In this document: positions 53,970-54,068 of the stretch, piece after piece
How positions within the stretch are numbered: the first letter of the stretch is position 1
Layout: each line of letters opens with the position of its first letter
Origin: Companilactobacillus zhongbaensis
Lineage (GTDB): Bacteria; Bacillota; Bacilli; Lactobacillales; Lactobacillaceae
Assembly: GCF_003946515.1 (NCBI RefSeq)
Contig: NZ_RHOM01000017.1
Span: 1 to 54,068 of the forward strand
Reading direction: 5' to 3'
DNA: 54,068 nucleotides
Program-made: the position numbers and the translations under genes
Notes under the pieces: model-generated
The model's input: only the letters and a program-made list of their open reading frames with translations
The model's database searches: none
Told to the model about the DNA's origin: nothing

Positions 53970-54068
53970 TCATCATCTTACTGGTGTTCAGCTTTCGCTC
54001 ACAATTGCGCCAGAGGCGCCGATATTTTCCTAGCCAGCTAAAACTGCGTTCGATAACCCAGCGTTGCG
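53929..54068 (-). mobile_element. IS5-family transposase, C-terminal end (continues beyond the window)
   Basis: Read on the minus strand, an open frame from the window edge to a TAA at 53931-53929 encodes QRWVIERSFSWLGKYRRLWR followed by NCERKLNTSKMMISLAFLRI and LLKRF. This is the conserved C-terminus of IS5/IS427-group DDE transposases (RW-V-ERTF-WL--RRL-K-CE pattern; the Glu in VIERSF is the last DDE residue). The element lies within the IS3-type gene and its other end is outside the window. Its terminal repeat, probably around 53890-53928, could not be located with confidence. Confidence 0.85.

Overview
The window is chromosomal DNA from a low-GC Gram-positive bacterium. Gene content and product similarity point to Lactobacillaceae, and the overall feel is of the Companilactobacillus (L. 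farciminis / L. alimentarius) group, although no 16S or other decisive marker is present. Supporting features are RNase J2, tuf, tig, clpX and engB in a row, SUF genes in the order C-D-S-U-B, a T-box before tyrS, PyrR-type attenuators, PTS-dependent dihydroxyacetone kinase, the dipeptidase PepV and a malolactic cluster.

Layout. 0.9-8.8 kb: housekeeping genes for RNA decay, translation and protein quality control (rnjB, a TPR protein, tuf, tig, clpX, engB). 9.0-14.2 kb: the sufCDSUB Fe-S assembly operon. 14.4-15.5 kb: a secreted NlpC/P60 cell-wall hydrolase. 16.4-19.3 kb: T-box, tyrS and an NhaC-type antiporter. 19.3-24.1 kb: a pyrimidine operon pyrB-C-F-E-D behind two tandem PyrR-type attenuators, without the carbamoyl-phosphate synthase genes. 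24.6-29.6 kb: FabK-like flavoprotein, acyl-CoA thioesterase, YfcC transporter, PepV. 29.7-36 kb: xylulokinase, menF-menD-menH and a Cof-type phosphatase. 36-38 kb: dhaKLM. 38.5-43.2 kb: secreted lipase, orphan citX, NupC nucleoside transporter, esterase. 43.4-44.5 kb: a small DUF2975/XRE regulator pair. 45-50 kb: mleS-mleP with divergent mleR, a candidate structured RNA, and a second LysR regulator. 50.6-52.9 kb: a lysine-rich HTH protein, a low-molecular-weight phosphatase, an MgtC protein and a membrane protein. 53.3 kb to the end: an IS3-type transposase fragment running into the 3' end of an IS5-type transposase.

The genes connect in several ways. PyrD is of the quinone-dependent class 2 type, and menF-D-H lie 7 kb away, so pyrimidine synthesis may depend on a quinone. 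dhaKLM and the lipase each have a cre-like site in their promoter, which suggests carbon catabolite control of glycerol/lipid use. mleS-mleP-mleR form a self-contained malate decarboxylation unit.

The most unusual content is intergenic. Two families of long, highly structured repeats occur. Family A/B (near 0.3, 15.7, 27.8, 42.1 and 52.9 kb) has conserved ends (GGTTCACTGCC ... TAGTGCAA) around nested hairpins. Family C (near 6.8, 16.3, 24.2 and 44.8 kb, plus fragments) has conserved loops. In both, stems differ between copies but remain base-paired, which is compensatory covariation within one genome. One hairpin module is inverted between two A/B copies, and one C copy sits inside another. 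Beside several copies the neighbouring coding sequence loses A and C on one strand, with codon third positions almost all T/G (or all A/C in a gene on the opposite strand), and this fades with distance from the repeat. I know of no described system that explains this combination.
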